Shown piece by piece: positions 1 through 5,185 of a DNA stretch of 25,070 bases (positions within the stretch are counted from its first letter, which is position 1; each line of letters begins with the position of its first letter). A program made the position numbers and the translations under genes. Origin of the DNA: a virus; the IMG/VR virus record IMGVR_UViG_3300032284_000079, positions 1-25,070 of that record; one strand, written 5' to 3'. The notes under the pieces were generated by a model that saw nothing but the letters and a program-made list of their open reading frames with translations, was not told the DNA's origin and did no database searches.

Positions 1-206
1 GTTGTTGGAAATAAACCCTTGCGATTAAGTAATCCATGTGATTTCTTTTCAAGTTCGGCAGCTAACCTGATCATCTGACCCTCTGGAATGTTGGTTGTTC
101 GCCAATGTGTTACGGCAGCTTGACTAACCTTAGCCATCTTAGCCACGTTCTTAGTGCCACCAAGCAAGTCTACAATTTGAGAATGAGAGAGTTTAAATGT
201 GTCCAT
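1..206 (-). CDS. Cro/CI-like HTH repressor (C-terminus beyond window edge)
   Basis: At least 68 codons, open to the left edge. The product begins MDTFKLSHSQIVDLLGG and has a compact helix-turn-helix over residues 10-45 (IVDLLGG, NVAKMAKVSQAAVTHW, then IPEGQMIRLAAEL). This is the layout of small phage Cro or CI-type repressors, where the QAAVTHW stretch would be the recognition helix. It is the only minus-strand gene in the control region and is transcribed divergently from the early operon, as expected for a lysis/lysogeny or early-gene switch. ATG at 206 has no Shine-Dalgarno sequence; a candidate promoter would start transcription almost on the ATG, which suggests a leaderless mRNA. Whether it is the Cro-like or CI-like partner cannot be decided, because no second repressor is visible. 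Confidence 0.8.
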   Translation of the reverse strand, partial: MDTFKLSHSQIVDLLGGTKNVAKMAKVSQAAVTHWRTTNIPEGQMIRLAAELEKKSHGLLNRKGLFPT

Positions 207-214
207 ATACAACA

Positions 215-243
215 ATCTTAACAGATTTAAATATATTTTACAA
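215..243 (-). promoter_or_regulatory. Candidate repressor promoter (leftward), leaderless type
   Basis: On the minus strand a -35 TTGTAA (243-238) is followed after 17 bases by a -10 TAAGAT (220-215). The expected start lies about 7 bases further on, near 208, only two bases before the repressor ATG at 206. No purine-rich ribosome site precedes the ATG. Boxes and spacing are seen directly; promoter activity is inferred. Confidence 0.5.
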
Positions 244-248
244 GACTG

Positions 249-277
249 TTGACATTTCACTTTAGATAAGTTAATCT
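249..277 (+). promoter_or_regulatory. Early rightward promoter
   Basis: A perfect -35 TTGACA (249-254), a 17-base spacer and a -10 TAATCT (272-277) form a near-consensus sigma70 promoter. The predicted start is near 284, about 37 bases before the first early ATG at 321. It faces the repressor promoter, with the two -35 boxes only a few bases apart. Confidence 0.75.
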
Positions 278-320
278 GTTTATACGTCATGTTGACGTGA
301 TAACTTTAGGAGAAACTCAA

Positions 321-563
321 ATGAGTGAACAAGATCAGCAACAGTATCAAGACCAGCATCAATTAGAGCAACAACTCGAAGAAATATTTGACTATTTACT
401 TGATGGGGTAGCCTTAGATAACGAACAGATAGATTTGCTTCGTTATGGCTGTGGATTACCAAAAATCAATTACAACAAAAAATTCCTGTCCGATGTGTTT
501 AAAGACATGGGTGACGCATTTACACGCTTTGATAAAGCAACTCAATTTGGAGAAAGAAAATGA
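321..563 (+). CDS. Early hypothetical protein, Gln/Glu-rich N-terminus
   Basis: 80 residues and the first gene after the early promoter. The start is ATG 321 because AGGAG lies eight bases upstream; the in-frame GTG at 297 falls inside the 284-298 dyad and has no ribosome site. Residues 1-25 are very rich in Gln, Asp and Glu and probably helical. The rest has a short hydrophobic helix (FDYLLDGVALDNEQIDLL) and a basic stretch near KINYNKKF. I do not recognise the family. It overlaps the next gene by ATGA, so the two are probably translated together. The first position in an early operon suits a small regulatory or host-takeover protein, but nothing in the sequence proves this. Confidence 0.75.
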   Translation: MSEQDQQQYQDQHQLEQQLEEIFDYLLDGVALDNEQIDLLRYGCGLPKINYNKKFLSDVFKDMGDAFTRFDKATQFGERK

Positions 564-1006
564 CTTTTATATCAGCAATAGAAATATCAAAAAAATATGG
601 ACATTCTAATAGACGTGGTGTAGCAGTTAGTAGAAGCGACATTCGTATAGGAACAGATAAATCAACGGTTAAAAAAACCAATCAAATAACTTATTCTTTA
701 AGAATTAGTATTTCTAACGATATTATTAAACAAGCTCGATTTATTGACGGAGATAAAGTAGATGTTTTGTTTGACTTGGAATCTACTCCTAAGCGGATGT
801 TAATTACTAGAAGCCTAAAAGATGGTTGGACTTTGATTGCAAATGGCAAAACAAAAGACAGTCGCTTTGGATTTAAAATAACTCATAGACCTGAGATGCC
901 ATCATTTTTTGAGGGTGTAGATTGTGATGCGGTAGTTACATCCGAGGGTATTTTGTTTGATATTCCATCAGTTGCCGTTTATGGCAAAAATGCGAGGGAA
1001 GAATGA
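560..1006 (+). CDS. Early hypothetical protein upstream of SSB-like gene
   Basis: 148 residues, with ATG overlapping the previous stop (ATGA) and GGAGAA upstream. Family not recognised. The sequence looks mainly beta: an N-terminal third ending in YSLRISISNDI, a middle stretch ARFIDGDKVDVLFD that resembles the hairpin of AbrB/SpoVT-type swapped-hairpin proteins only loosely, and a C-terminal region with EGVDCDAVVTSEGILFDIP. The protein is basic in the first 60 residues. It is co-translated with the putative single-stranded DNA-binding protein (ATGA overlap at 1003) and shares an operon with a RecB-like nuclease, so a role in DNA binding or recombination is the best guess from context. No catalytic motif is visible. 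Confidence 0.8.
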   Translation: MTFISAIEISKKYGHSNRRGVAVSRSDIRIGTDKSTVKKTNQITYSLRISISNDIIKQARFIDGDKVDVLFDLESTPKRMLITRSLKDGWTLIANGKTKDSRFGFKITHRPEMPSFFEGVDCDAVVTSEGILFDIPSVAVYGKNAREE

Positions 1007-1629
1007 TTATTTCAGACACACAAAAAGATTTTAAGATAGCTCCTGCTGGGTTACACATGGCACGTTTGTATAGTGTTATTGACTTAGGTCACCAGTCGGT
1101 TGAATGGTCTGGTGAAACCAAGATTATGCACAAGGTTGTGCTGACCTTTGAATTGCATGGTGATGATAACGAGGGTAAACCACTCAAGACCGATGATGGT
1201 AAGCCATTAATCGTATCTAAACGCTATACAGTCAGTCTTGGAGATCAAGCGACCTTGCGTAAGGACTTAGAGTCTTGGGCCAACAAAAAGATGTCTGCTA
1301 CCGACAGGGTTAACTTTGACCTCAAGACGCTGTTAAACAAGTTCTGTATGGTCAATATCAGTCACTCAGAGGATGGTAAATACGCTAATATCTCAGGTAT
1401 CAGCCCTATCCCTTCAGCTCTTAAAAACGCTGTGCCTGATGGGATTAATCCAATTAATCATTTTTGGTTACACGATTATGATCAAACTAAATTTGACGCA
1501 TTGCCTAAATACTATCGTGAAAAGATTATGGAATCCTCAGAATGGCGAGGCAGTAAGAAAAAAGTTGAAGAAGTTGACGGTTTTCCCAAGTCGTTAGCCG
1601 ACATTCCCGATGATGAAGTACCATTTTAA
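1003..1629 (+). CDS. Putative single-stranded DNA-binding protein
   Basis: 208 residues. The body carries a pattern frequent in small phage replication or ssDNA-binding proteins: a beta strand HKVVLTFEL, then KPLIVSKRYTVSLGDQATLR and KDLESW at about residues 65-90. The last residues, DIPDDEVPF, closely match the acidic C-terminal tip of bacterial SSB (DDDIPF type), which recruits replication and repair proteins. The tail is preceded by a charged linker rich in Lys and Glu. The gene overlaps its upstream neighbour (ATGA), has GAGGGAAG as ribosome site, and lies two genes before a RecB/Cas4-like nuclease, which fits a recombination or replication cassette. The fold itself cannot be verified by eye; an OB fold is the expectation. 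Confidence 0.65.
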   Translation: MIISDTQKDFKIAPAGLHMARLYSVIDLGHQSVEWSGETKIMHKVVLTFELHGDDNEGKPLKTDDGKPLIVSKRYTVSLGDQATLRKDLESWANKKMSATDRVNFDLKTLLNKFCMVNISHSEDGKYANISGISPIPSALKNAVPDGINPINHFWLHDYDQTKFDALPKYYREKIMESSEWRGSKKKVEEVDGFPKSLADIPDDEVPF

Positions 1630-1638
1630 GGAGCTGAC

Positions 1639-1848
1639 ATGAAAGCATTTCCGAACCCTCATTTTAATGATGATAATCATGGAATGGATTTAAGAGATTA
1701 CTTTGCTGGTCAAGCAATGGAAGCAATAATTACTAATGATATTTTATTGCGACAAGCTTCTGAATACCATGACGCAGGATCAGAAGAATCAATAGCAATA
1801 CTTGCTTATGAACAAGCTGACGCAATGATGGAGGCAAGAAAAAAATGA
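1639..1848 (+). CDS. Small conserved phage early protein
   Basis: 69 residues, ATG 1639 preceded by AAGGAG. The core MDLRDYFAGQAMEAII and the C-terminal LAYEQADAMMEARKK form a pattern common among short phage and prophage proteins of unknown function; both stretches should be helices. Acidic overall with a basic C-terminal tip. It overlaps the nuclease gene start by ATGA (1845-1848), so the two may be made in fixed ratio. No membrane segment or catalytic residue set is seen. Its conserved place beside recombination genes suggests an accessory part, but its function is not known. Confidence 0.75.
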   Translation: MKAFPNPHFNDDNHGMDLRDYFAGQAMEAIITNDILLRQASEYHDAGSEESIAILAYEQADAMMEARKK

Positions 1849-2591
1849 TAGTAAAAGAAAAACTCACCGAGGGAGGCCATTGGTACACTCCCAAAGGTGA
1901 GCCGTTTTACACGATGATGGGTGCTAATGGTGAACAACGCAACACTACCCTGAGAGATGCTCGCAAACTTGGGTTATTGCCTAGCGTTACCACTATTAAC
2001 GGTATGTTAGCTAAGGCAGGGCTTAATTCGTGGCTTCAGCAACAAGTTTTATTAGCTGCCTTAACCTTGCCCAGATTGCCAAATGAACCTGAAGATGACT
2101 GGTTAAAACGAGTGATGTCGGATTCAAAAGCTACTGGTCGGGATGCGGCTGAAAGAGGAGTTAAAATCCACGCTATTGTCCAATCCTACTTTGAGGGTGT
2201 TTATCACATAGAACCACCAGCGTATCTTCAGAACATTGAAAACGCTTTAAAAGATGCATTTGGAAGCCAGCATTGGCTTGCAGAGAAGTCTTTTGCACAT
2301 CCGCTAGGATATGGTGGTAAATGCGATTTAATGTGTCCTAATGGCCTTGTGGTGGACTTTAAAACAAAAGACACACCTCTAGACAAGGTTGATGTATATT
2401 TCGAGCATGAGATGCAATTAGCTGCTTATCGTGAGGGCTTAGGTATGCCCTCAGCAAAGTGTGCCATTGTCTTTATTAACGGCATGACCAACGAAGTAAA
2501 ATTAATTAAGATTGAAGATGTTGCATTGCAAAAAGGTTGGGAATGCTTCCAACACTTGCTCAGGGTCTATCAGATTAAAAATGGAATATAA
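1845..2591 (+). CDS. RecB/Cas4-like PD-(D/E)XK nuclease
   Basis: 248 residues. The nuclease core is readable: RGVKIHAIVQSYF with His109, a Glu near 147 (AEKSF), GGKCDLM with Asp161, LVVDFKTK with Asp171 and Lys173 (the D-x-K pair), and HEMQLAAYREGL with Gln191 and Tyr195. This order (H, D, DxK, QxxxY) is that of PDDEXK_1/RecB-type exonucleases, including phage recombination exonucleases and Cas4. No cluster of four cysteines for an iron-sulphur site is seen (Cys160, Cys164 and only a few others), so it is nearer to the lambda-exonuclease or RecB type than to true Cas4. Last gene of the early operon, ending 25 bases before a terminator. A partner annealing protein would be expected and might be the SSB-like gene or one of the unknowns. 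Confidence 0.85.
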   Translation: MIVKEKLTEGGHWYTPKGEPFYTMMGANGEQRNTTLRDARKLGLLPSVTTINGMLAKAGLNSWLQQQVLLAALTLPRLPNEPEDDWLKRVMSDSKATGRDAAERGVKIHAIVQSYFEGVYHIEPPAYLQNIENALKDAFGSQHWLAEKSFAHPLGYGGKCDLMCPNGLVVDFKTKDTPLDKVDVYFEHEMQLAAYREGLGMPSAKCAIVFINGMTNEVKLIKIEDVALQKGWECFQHLLRVYQIKNGI

Positions 2592-2615
2592 TTTAATCTG
2601 ACTTCAAGTGAGTTT

Positions 2616-2640
2616 GGGATACTTCGGTATCCCTTTTTTT
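2616..2640 (+). terminator. Rho-independent terminator of early operon
   Basis: Seven-base stem GGGATAC/GTATCCC closed by the stable tetraloop TTCG (2623-2626), followed at once by seven T. It lies 25 bases after the nuclease stop codon and ends the first early transcription unit. Confidence 0.92.
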
Positions 2641-2651
2641 ATGTTGTTTTT

Positions 2652-2680
2652 TTGTTTACTAGGGTAAGTCCCTATAAAAT
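2652..2680 (+). promoter_or_regulatory. Candidate promoter with dyad in its spacer
   Basis: TTGTTT (2652-2657), 17 bases, TAAAAT (2675-2680). The spacer holds a perfect dyad, TAGGG-TAAGT-CCCTA (2660-2674), which ends exactly at the -10 box and could be an operator. The -35 overlaps the T-rich tail of the terminator. Weaker than the next candidate. Confidence 0.35.
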
Positions 2681-2685
2681 AATCC

Positions 2686-2714
2686 TTGCATACTTTAGAA
2701 AACTAAATTATTCT
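2686..2714 (+). promoter_or_regulatory. Candidate promoter for second early unit
   Basis: TTGCAT (2686-2691), 17 bases, TATTCT (2709-2714). The predicted start is near 2721, giving a leader of about 34 bases before ATG 2755. It lies directly after a strong terminator, so a promoter is needed here for the genes that follow. Confidence 0.5.
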
Positions 2715-2754
2715 ATATTTACTGCATGAGCAGTGTTAAATAAAGGGATAGAAA

Positions 2755-3054
2755 ATGAACGCAATAACAAACATCAACGCATTAACTGTAGATACTCTTG
2801 GTGGTTTATTAGCACAGATCGCTGAGTTAACTAAACAGGCTGATATGATTAAAGATGCTTTAAAAGACCAAGCTACTGCCCCAAATGGCTCTAAGGTGTT
2901 TGAGGGTGCATTATTTAAATCAACGGTAATTGAGTCTAACCGTTCCGTAGTCGATTACAAAGCACTCCTAGCCTCTTTGAATGTAGCTGATGATGTAATC
3001 GCCCAGTTCACCAAAACAACGGCTGTATTTGCCGTTAAAACGACTTCTAAATAA
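2755..3054 (+). CDS. Conserved phage hypothetical protein
   Basis: 99 residues, ATG 2755 with AAAGGGAT upstream. The N-terminal half is an amphipathic helix (TLGGLLAQIAELTKQADMIK, about residues 14-33) that may form a coiled coil. The C-terminal half has FKSTVIESNRSVVDYKALLA followed by a Thr/Val-rich strand. A similar helix-then-SNRSVVDYK pattern is found in small phage proteins without assigned function, often near recombination genes. First gene of the second early unit, behind its own candidate promoters, so it may be expressed independently of the nuclease operon. No enzyme motif is seen. Confidence 0.78.
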   Translation: MNAITNINALTVDTLGGLLAQIAELTKQADMIKDALKDQATAPNGSKVFEGALFKSTVIESNRSVVDYKALLASLNVADDVIAQFTKTTAVFAVKTTSK

Positions 3055-3064
3055 GGAGATTTTT

Positions 3065-3262
3065 ATGAGAACATTTAAATGGATTGTTGAGTTTGAAGTT
3101 ACAGAAAATTGGGTGGAAGACGGTTTTAACATTACAGAAGATAGAGCAAATGACATGATTGCAAATGCTTTACCTTATGCTTATGGATCAGAATATAAAG
3201 CTACTGTAATTAAATCTCCAAAAGCTACGTTAATTGCCAAAACTCAAGGAGAAACAGTATGA
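3065..3262 (+). CDS. Small acidic hypothetical protein
   Basis: 65 residues, starting MRTFKWIVEFEVTENWVEDG. I chose ATG 3065 because AAGGAG (3053-3058) is at ideal spacing; an upstream in-frame TTG would run back into the previous gene and has no ribosome site. The pattern is beta strand, helix (EDRANDMIANAL), beta strand, helix-free tail, and could be a small alpha/beta fold. Not recognised. It overlaps the next gene by ATGA. The first 12 coding bases are identical to the first 12 of the following gene, which suggests that the start region was duplicated. Confidence 0.72.
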   Translation: MRTFKWIVEFEVTENWVEDGFNITEDRANDMIANALPYAYGSEYKATVIKSPKATLIAKTQGETV

Positions 3263-3345
3263 GAACATTTATGGAAGCACTTATTTGGGCAGCAATTGCC
3301 TTTGGTATTCCGCTAGTTGTTTGGGTATTGGTGACAGGATGGTAA
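3259..3345 (+). CDS. 28-residue single-span membrane peptide
   Basis: A very short frame: MRTFMEALIWAAIAFGIP, followed by LVVWVLVTGW. Nearly all of residues 6-27 is hydrophobic and would cross the membrane once, with Trp at 10, 22 and 28. It starts inside the preceding stop (ATGA), has AAGGAG at good spacing, and its end overlaps the start of the next gene by seven bases, so it sits exactly in the chain of coupled small genes. That placement is the main reason to believe in it. Function unknown; small membrane peptides in early phage regions can act in superinfection exclusion or host membrane effects, but this is only a possibility. Confidence 0.6.
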   Translation: MRTFMEALIWAAIAFGIPLVVWVLVTGW

Positions 3346-3512
3346 ATATTATTGCCCTGTTAACTGCCACATTTATTTGTGGCTTTGTTATCTTCCTTGT
3401 CGAACTCAATCACAAACCTATTAAATACGATTGTCGCATGGCAACGTATCCTACCGCAGTAGATGTACCCATCGATGTTATTGAACAATGTAGAAAATTA
3501 AAGGAGAAATAA
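3339..3512 (+). CDS. Small membrane-anchored hypothetical protein
   Basis: 57 residues from ATG 3339. An N-terminal hydrophobic span (IIALLTATFICGFVIFLVEL, about residues 4-23) is followed by a 35-residue soluble tail with two cysteines (YDCRMA and IEQCRKL) and a charged end. It could be a signal anchor with an outer or inner tail. The TM-then-short-Cys-tail pattern is shared with small phage proteins of unknown role. Upstream in-frame starts would lie in the previous genes without ribosome sites, so ATG 3339 is preferred; GACAGGATGG gives only a weak Shine-Dalgarno, consistent with translation by coupling. It ends on the first base of the next start (TAATG). Confidence 0.65.
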   Translation: MVNIIALLTATFICGFVIFLVELNHKPIKYDCRMATYPTAVDVPIDVIEQCRKLKEK

Positions 3513-3709
3513 TGGAAACTCAACATCAAATCATTGTAAAACTTGCTCGTAGACGTTGGATTAGCCCACTAGACGCATTTAAAGAGGGTGGTGGTATGAA
3601 ACTATCAACTCGTGTTGGAGAGCTTCGTAAGGCTGGCTATTTGATTTTAGACAAATGGCATATATCTAAGAAATTTAAACTGTATCGTGTTATTGGAGAA
3701 CCAAAATGA
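3512..3709 (+). CDS. HTH_39-like DNA-binding protein
   Basis: 65 residues, ATG 3512 with AAAGGAG upstream. The sequence WISPLDAFKEGGGMKLSTRV, followed by GELRKAGYLI and a terminal strand KLYRVIGEP, is a small winged-helix pattern like the phage helix-turn-helix family HTH_39 (typical core: W-I-T-P-L-D-A, then R-I-x-x-L-R-x-x-G). Basic overall (many Lys and Arg), consistent with DNA binding. Position in a short operon of early genes suggests a transcriptional regulator, perhaps of late genes or of its own operon; the target is not known. It overlaps the next gene by ATGA. Confidence 0.78.
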   Translation: METQHQIIVKLARRRWISPLDAFKEGGGMKLSTRVGELRKAGYLILDKWHISKKFKLYRVIGEPK

Positions 3710-3858
3710 CCCCAGCAAAAATATTAGATCCTAGACGTTTTCAATGGATTAAACCTGAATCAACCGATATTTTAAAAAGGTTTGAATCTTTAGGATGGAT
3801 ACCACCAAGTAAAAATCCCCATTTTATTCAAAAATGGAAACAATATAAATTAACCTAA
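3706..3858 (+). CDS. 50-residue basic hypothetical protein
   Basis: Starts MTPAKILDPRRFQWIKPEST and ends with FIQKWKQYKLT. ATG overlaps the preceding stop (ATGA), which supports it despite its length. Rich in Lys, Arg, Trp and Pro; no membrane span. It is the last gene of the rightward unit and its final nine bases overlap the end of the endolysin gene on the other strand. Not recognised. Codon use is like that of the neighbours. A short nucleic-acid-binding protein is possible from its composition only. Confidence 0.6.
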   Translation: MTPAKILDPRRFQWIKPESTDILKRFESLGWIPPSKNPHFIQKWKQYKLT

Positions 3859-4386
3859 CATTTGATTGGCTACGGCTTGAACATCAGCAACACGTTTGAG
3901 CCAGCCAGTACCATACACGTTGAAATTACCTAAACTTTTATAAAATGTTGTTTTAGCGTCACTAAATTTTTGTATTAATTCTTTAGCGTCAGCCTCATTA
4001 ATTGCTTTTAAAGTATTAGGCCCAATCGAACCATCAGCAACTACACCAAGCGCACGTTGAATCATTTTTCTTGATGCTACTGGCCCAGCATTTATTGCGA
4101 AATCGAACGCGGCGTAGTCCACTCCACTTGGGAGTAAATCACCAGATACTGCATCCCAGTAGTTCTTTTTATATAAAGGTTTAACATCATCTTTAGTCAG
4201 CTTTTTCATATCATCTTGAGTAACCTTATGACCGATATACGCTTCCCAATTAGCCTGAGTACATCCGAGCATCGTAGAACCTTGTCTACCGTCAGGTAAA
4301 TGGTTTCCTGAGTCACGTTGATCGTTAGTAAAGCCACCTTCATGTGCCAATACCATGTCGCAAGATTTATCCCAATTTTGAATCAT
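3850..4386 (-). CDS. Endolysin: GH108 muramidase with peptidoglycan-binding domain
   Basis: 178 residues. The N-terminal half has the glycoside hydrolase 108 signature: HEGGFTNDQRDSGNH with the probable catalytic Glu16, then GSTMLGCTQANWEAY and YKKNYWDAV. The C-terminal part, from about residue 95, is the linked predicted peptidoglycan-binding domain (AINAGPVASRKMIQRALG, then DGSIGPNTLKAIN). The enzyme should cleave the glycan backbone of the cell wall at the end of infection. No signal peptide is seen, so it needs a holin to reach the wall. It overlaps the holin gene by ATGA and is the last gene of the late operon. The usual TKYGIT segment is altered to STMLGCT, but the Glu is intact. Length is normal for the family. 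Confidence 0.92.
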   Translation of the reverse strand: MIQNWDKSCDMVLAHEGGFTNDQRDSGNHLPDGRQGSTMLGCTQANWEAYIGHKVTQDDMKKLTKDDVKPLYKKNYWDAVSGDLLPSGVDYAAFDFAINAGPVASRKMIQRALGVVADGSIGPNTLKAINEADAKELIQKFSDAKTTFYKSLGNFNVYGTGWLKRVADVQAVANQMLG

Positions 4387-4790
4387 TTTGATGCAACTCC
4401 TTGAACCTTTTCAAAAGTTCTTAGTCCACCCATGCCAAGCATACCCATCATCAGTTGCCAAAGATTATCATCAAGTCCTACCATTGGGGGTAAATTGTAT
4501 CCAGCTACAGATGCACCCCAAGTCATTAAAGGTTTAAATAGATACTGATAAGCCAAAGCTAATGCACATACCCAACCGATTGCTGGACGCCATCCAGATA
4601 CAAATACAGATCCATTAGAAGCTTCTGTTTTATTAATGTCGGTCTGAGCCGTCATAATGGCAAGTTCGCCATTTTGTTGCAATTCTAAAAGTTTAAGTTT
4701 AGCTTCAGATGCTTGTGCAGGATCAGGAAATATTTTATTGATTAAGGTTGTACCTAAATCAAGTGCCGCAGAAATGGGATCAAGTGACAT
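4383..4790 (-). CDS. Holin, GTA/3TM family-like
   Basis: 135 residues. The segment FVSGWRPAIGWVCALALAYQ and the following LFKPLMTW (residues 63-91) is the conserved core of the phage holin family with three membrane segments (GTA_holin_3TM). Hydrophobic spans are seen at about 69-86 and 108-124 (WQLMMGMLGMGGL), and an N-terminal amphipathic part (ISAALDLGTTLINKIF) may be the third. The N-terminal 60 residues contain a charged helix. It should form the membrane lesion that lets the muramidase through. It starts on the stop of a 48-residue membrane protein (TAATG) and its stop overlaps the endolysin start, so all are translated as a set. Confidence 0.85.
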   Translation of the reverse strand: MSLDPISAALDLGTTLINKIFPDPAQASEAKLKLLELQQNGELAIMTAQTDINKTEASNGSVFVSGWRPAIGWVCALALAYQYLFKPLMTWGASVAGYNLPPMVGLDDNLWQLMMGMLGMGGLRTFEKVQGVASK

Positions 4791-4936
4791 TATTTTTTAT
4801 TCCAAAGGTCAAATAACGTTTTAACTTTATCTTCTAATACTGATACTTTTAAATCAATTTTAGCTAGAACAATAACCAAAGAAATAAAAGCAAGCAAAAG
4901 CGGCCATATCTTTGCCAATATATCTAAGGTATCCAT
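4790..4936 (-). CDS. 48-residue membrane protein of lysis cassette
   Basis: Starts MDTLDILAKIWPLLLAFISL and continues VIVLAKIDLKVSVLEDKVKT before ending LFDLWNKK. One membrane span (about residues 8-26) is followed by a short heptad-like helix (IDLKVSVLEDKVKTLFDL) and a basic end. This is the layout of small accessory holin or XhlA/antiholin-like proteins. The start overlaps the stop of the upstream gene and its own stop overlaps the holin start (both TAATG); AGGAAA precedes the ATG. Its place between two other membrane proteins supports it as a real gene. Whether it is holin, antiholin or spanin-like is not clear; no lipobox is seen. Confidence 0.7.
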   Translation of the reverse strand: MDTLDILAKIWPLLLAFISLVIVLAKIDLKVSVLEDKVKTLFDLWNKK

Positions 4937-5148
4937 TATTTTCCTATAATAGTTTTAACAATATCTGCAATCATATCTTTACCAAAAAATACGGAAATAA
5001 TCACAGCATATAACAGATATTCAATCCGTTGCATACGCTTAGATCCATTATCAAACGACTCTAAAATAGCGTTGTAGCGTTGCTCACACACAGCCTCGTG
5101 TACCGATAACCGCTTATCATTCTCAGCTATGGTAGCTTCCATATCCAT
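4936..5148 (-). CDS. XhlA/hemolysin-like small membrane protein
   Basis: 70 residues (67-68 if the second Met at 5142 is used). A soluble N-terminal helix, IAENDKRLSVHEAVCEQRYN, followed by charged residues, leads to one C-terminal membrane span (IEYLLYAVIISVFFG, about residues 42-56) and a short tail. A helix with heptads followed by a terminal anchor is the design of XhlA-type haemolysin proteins that work with holins. The ribosome site is weak. The gene is the first of four in the lysis cassette, coupled to the next by TAATG and separated from the fibre genes by 37 bases. Identification rests on layout and place, not on a strict motif. Confidence 0.65.
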   Translation of the reverse strand: MDMEATIAENDKRLSVHEAVCEQRYNAILESFDNGSKRMQRIEYLLYAVIISVFFGKDMIADIVKTIIGK

Positions 5149-5185
5149 TACTCGTAAAGGATGTTAATTGAACCAGCGATAATCA

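Larger units (their letters stand above)
214..298. promoter_or_regulatory. Candidate operator cluster between divergent promoters
   Basis: The octamer AACAGATT lies at 220-227 on the plus strand and at 280-273 on the minus strand, forming an inverted pair in which each copy overlaps or abuts a -10 box. The left copy is half of the 14-base dyad AATCTTAACAGATT (214-227). A partial copy, AACAG, sits on the minus strand at 250-246, exactly 30 bases from the right copy. A separate perfect dyad, ACGTCA-TGT-TGACGT, covers 284-298 at the expected early start site. Binding by the repressor encoded at 1-206 is inferred. Confidence 0.4.
2592..2754 (+). other. Regulatory gap between early units
   Basis: No gene is seen here. 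The gap holds, in order, the UUCG terminator, a weak promoter with an operator-like dyad in its spacer, and a second promoter before the gene at 2755. It is the only intergenic region over 150 bases right of the early promoter. Confidence 0.7.

Noticed and set aside
297-320. GTG at 297 as start of the first early gene
   Set aside because: It lies within the 284-298 dyad, has no ribosome site, and ATG 321 has AGGAG at ideal spacing.
1845-2591. True Cas4 and thus a CRISPR link
   Set aside because: No four-cysteine iron-sulphur cluster pattern and no cas genes or arrays nearby; a phage recombination nuclease fits better.
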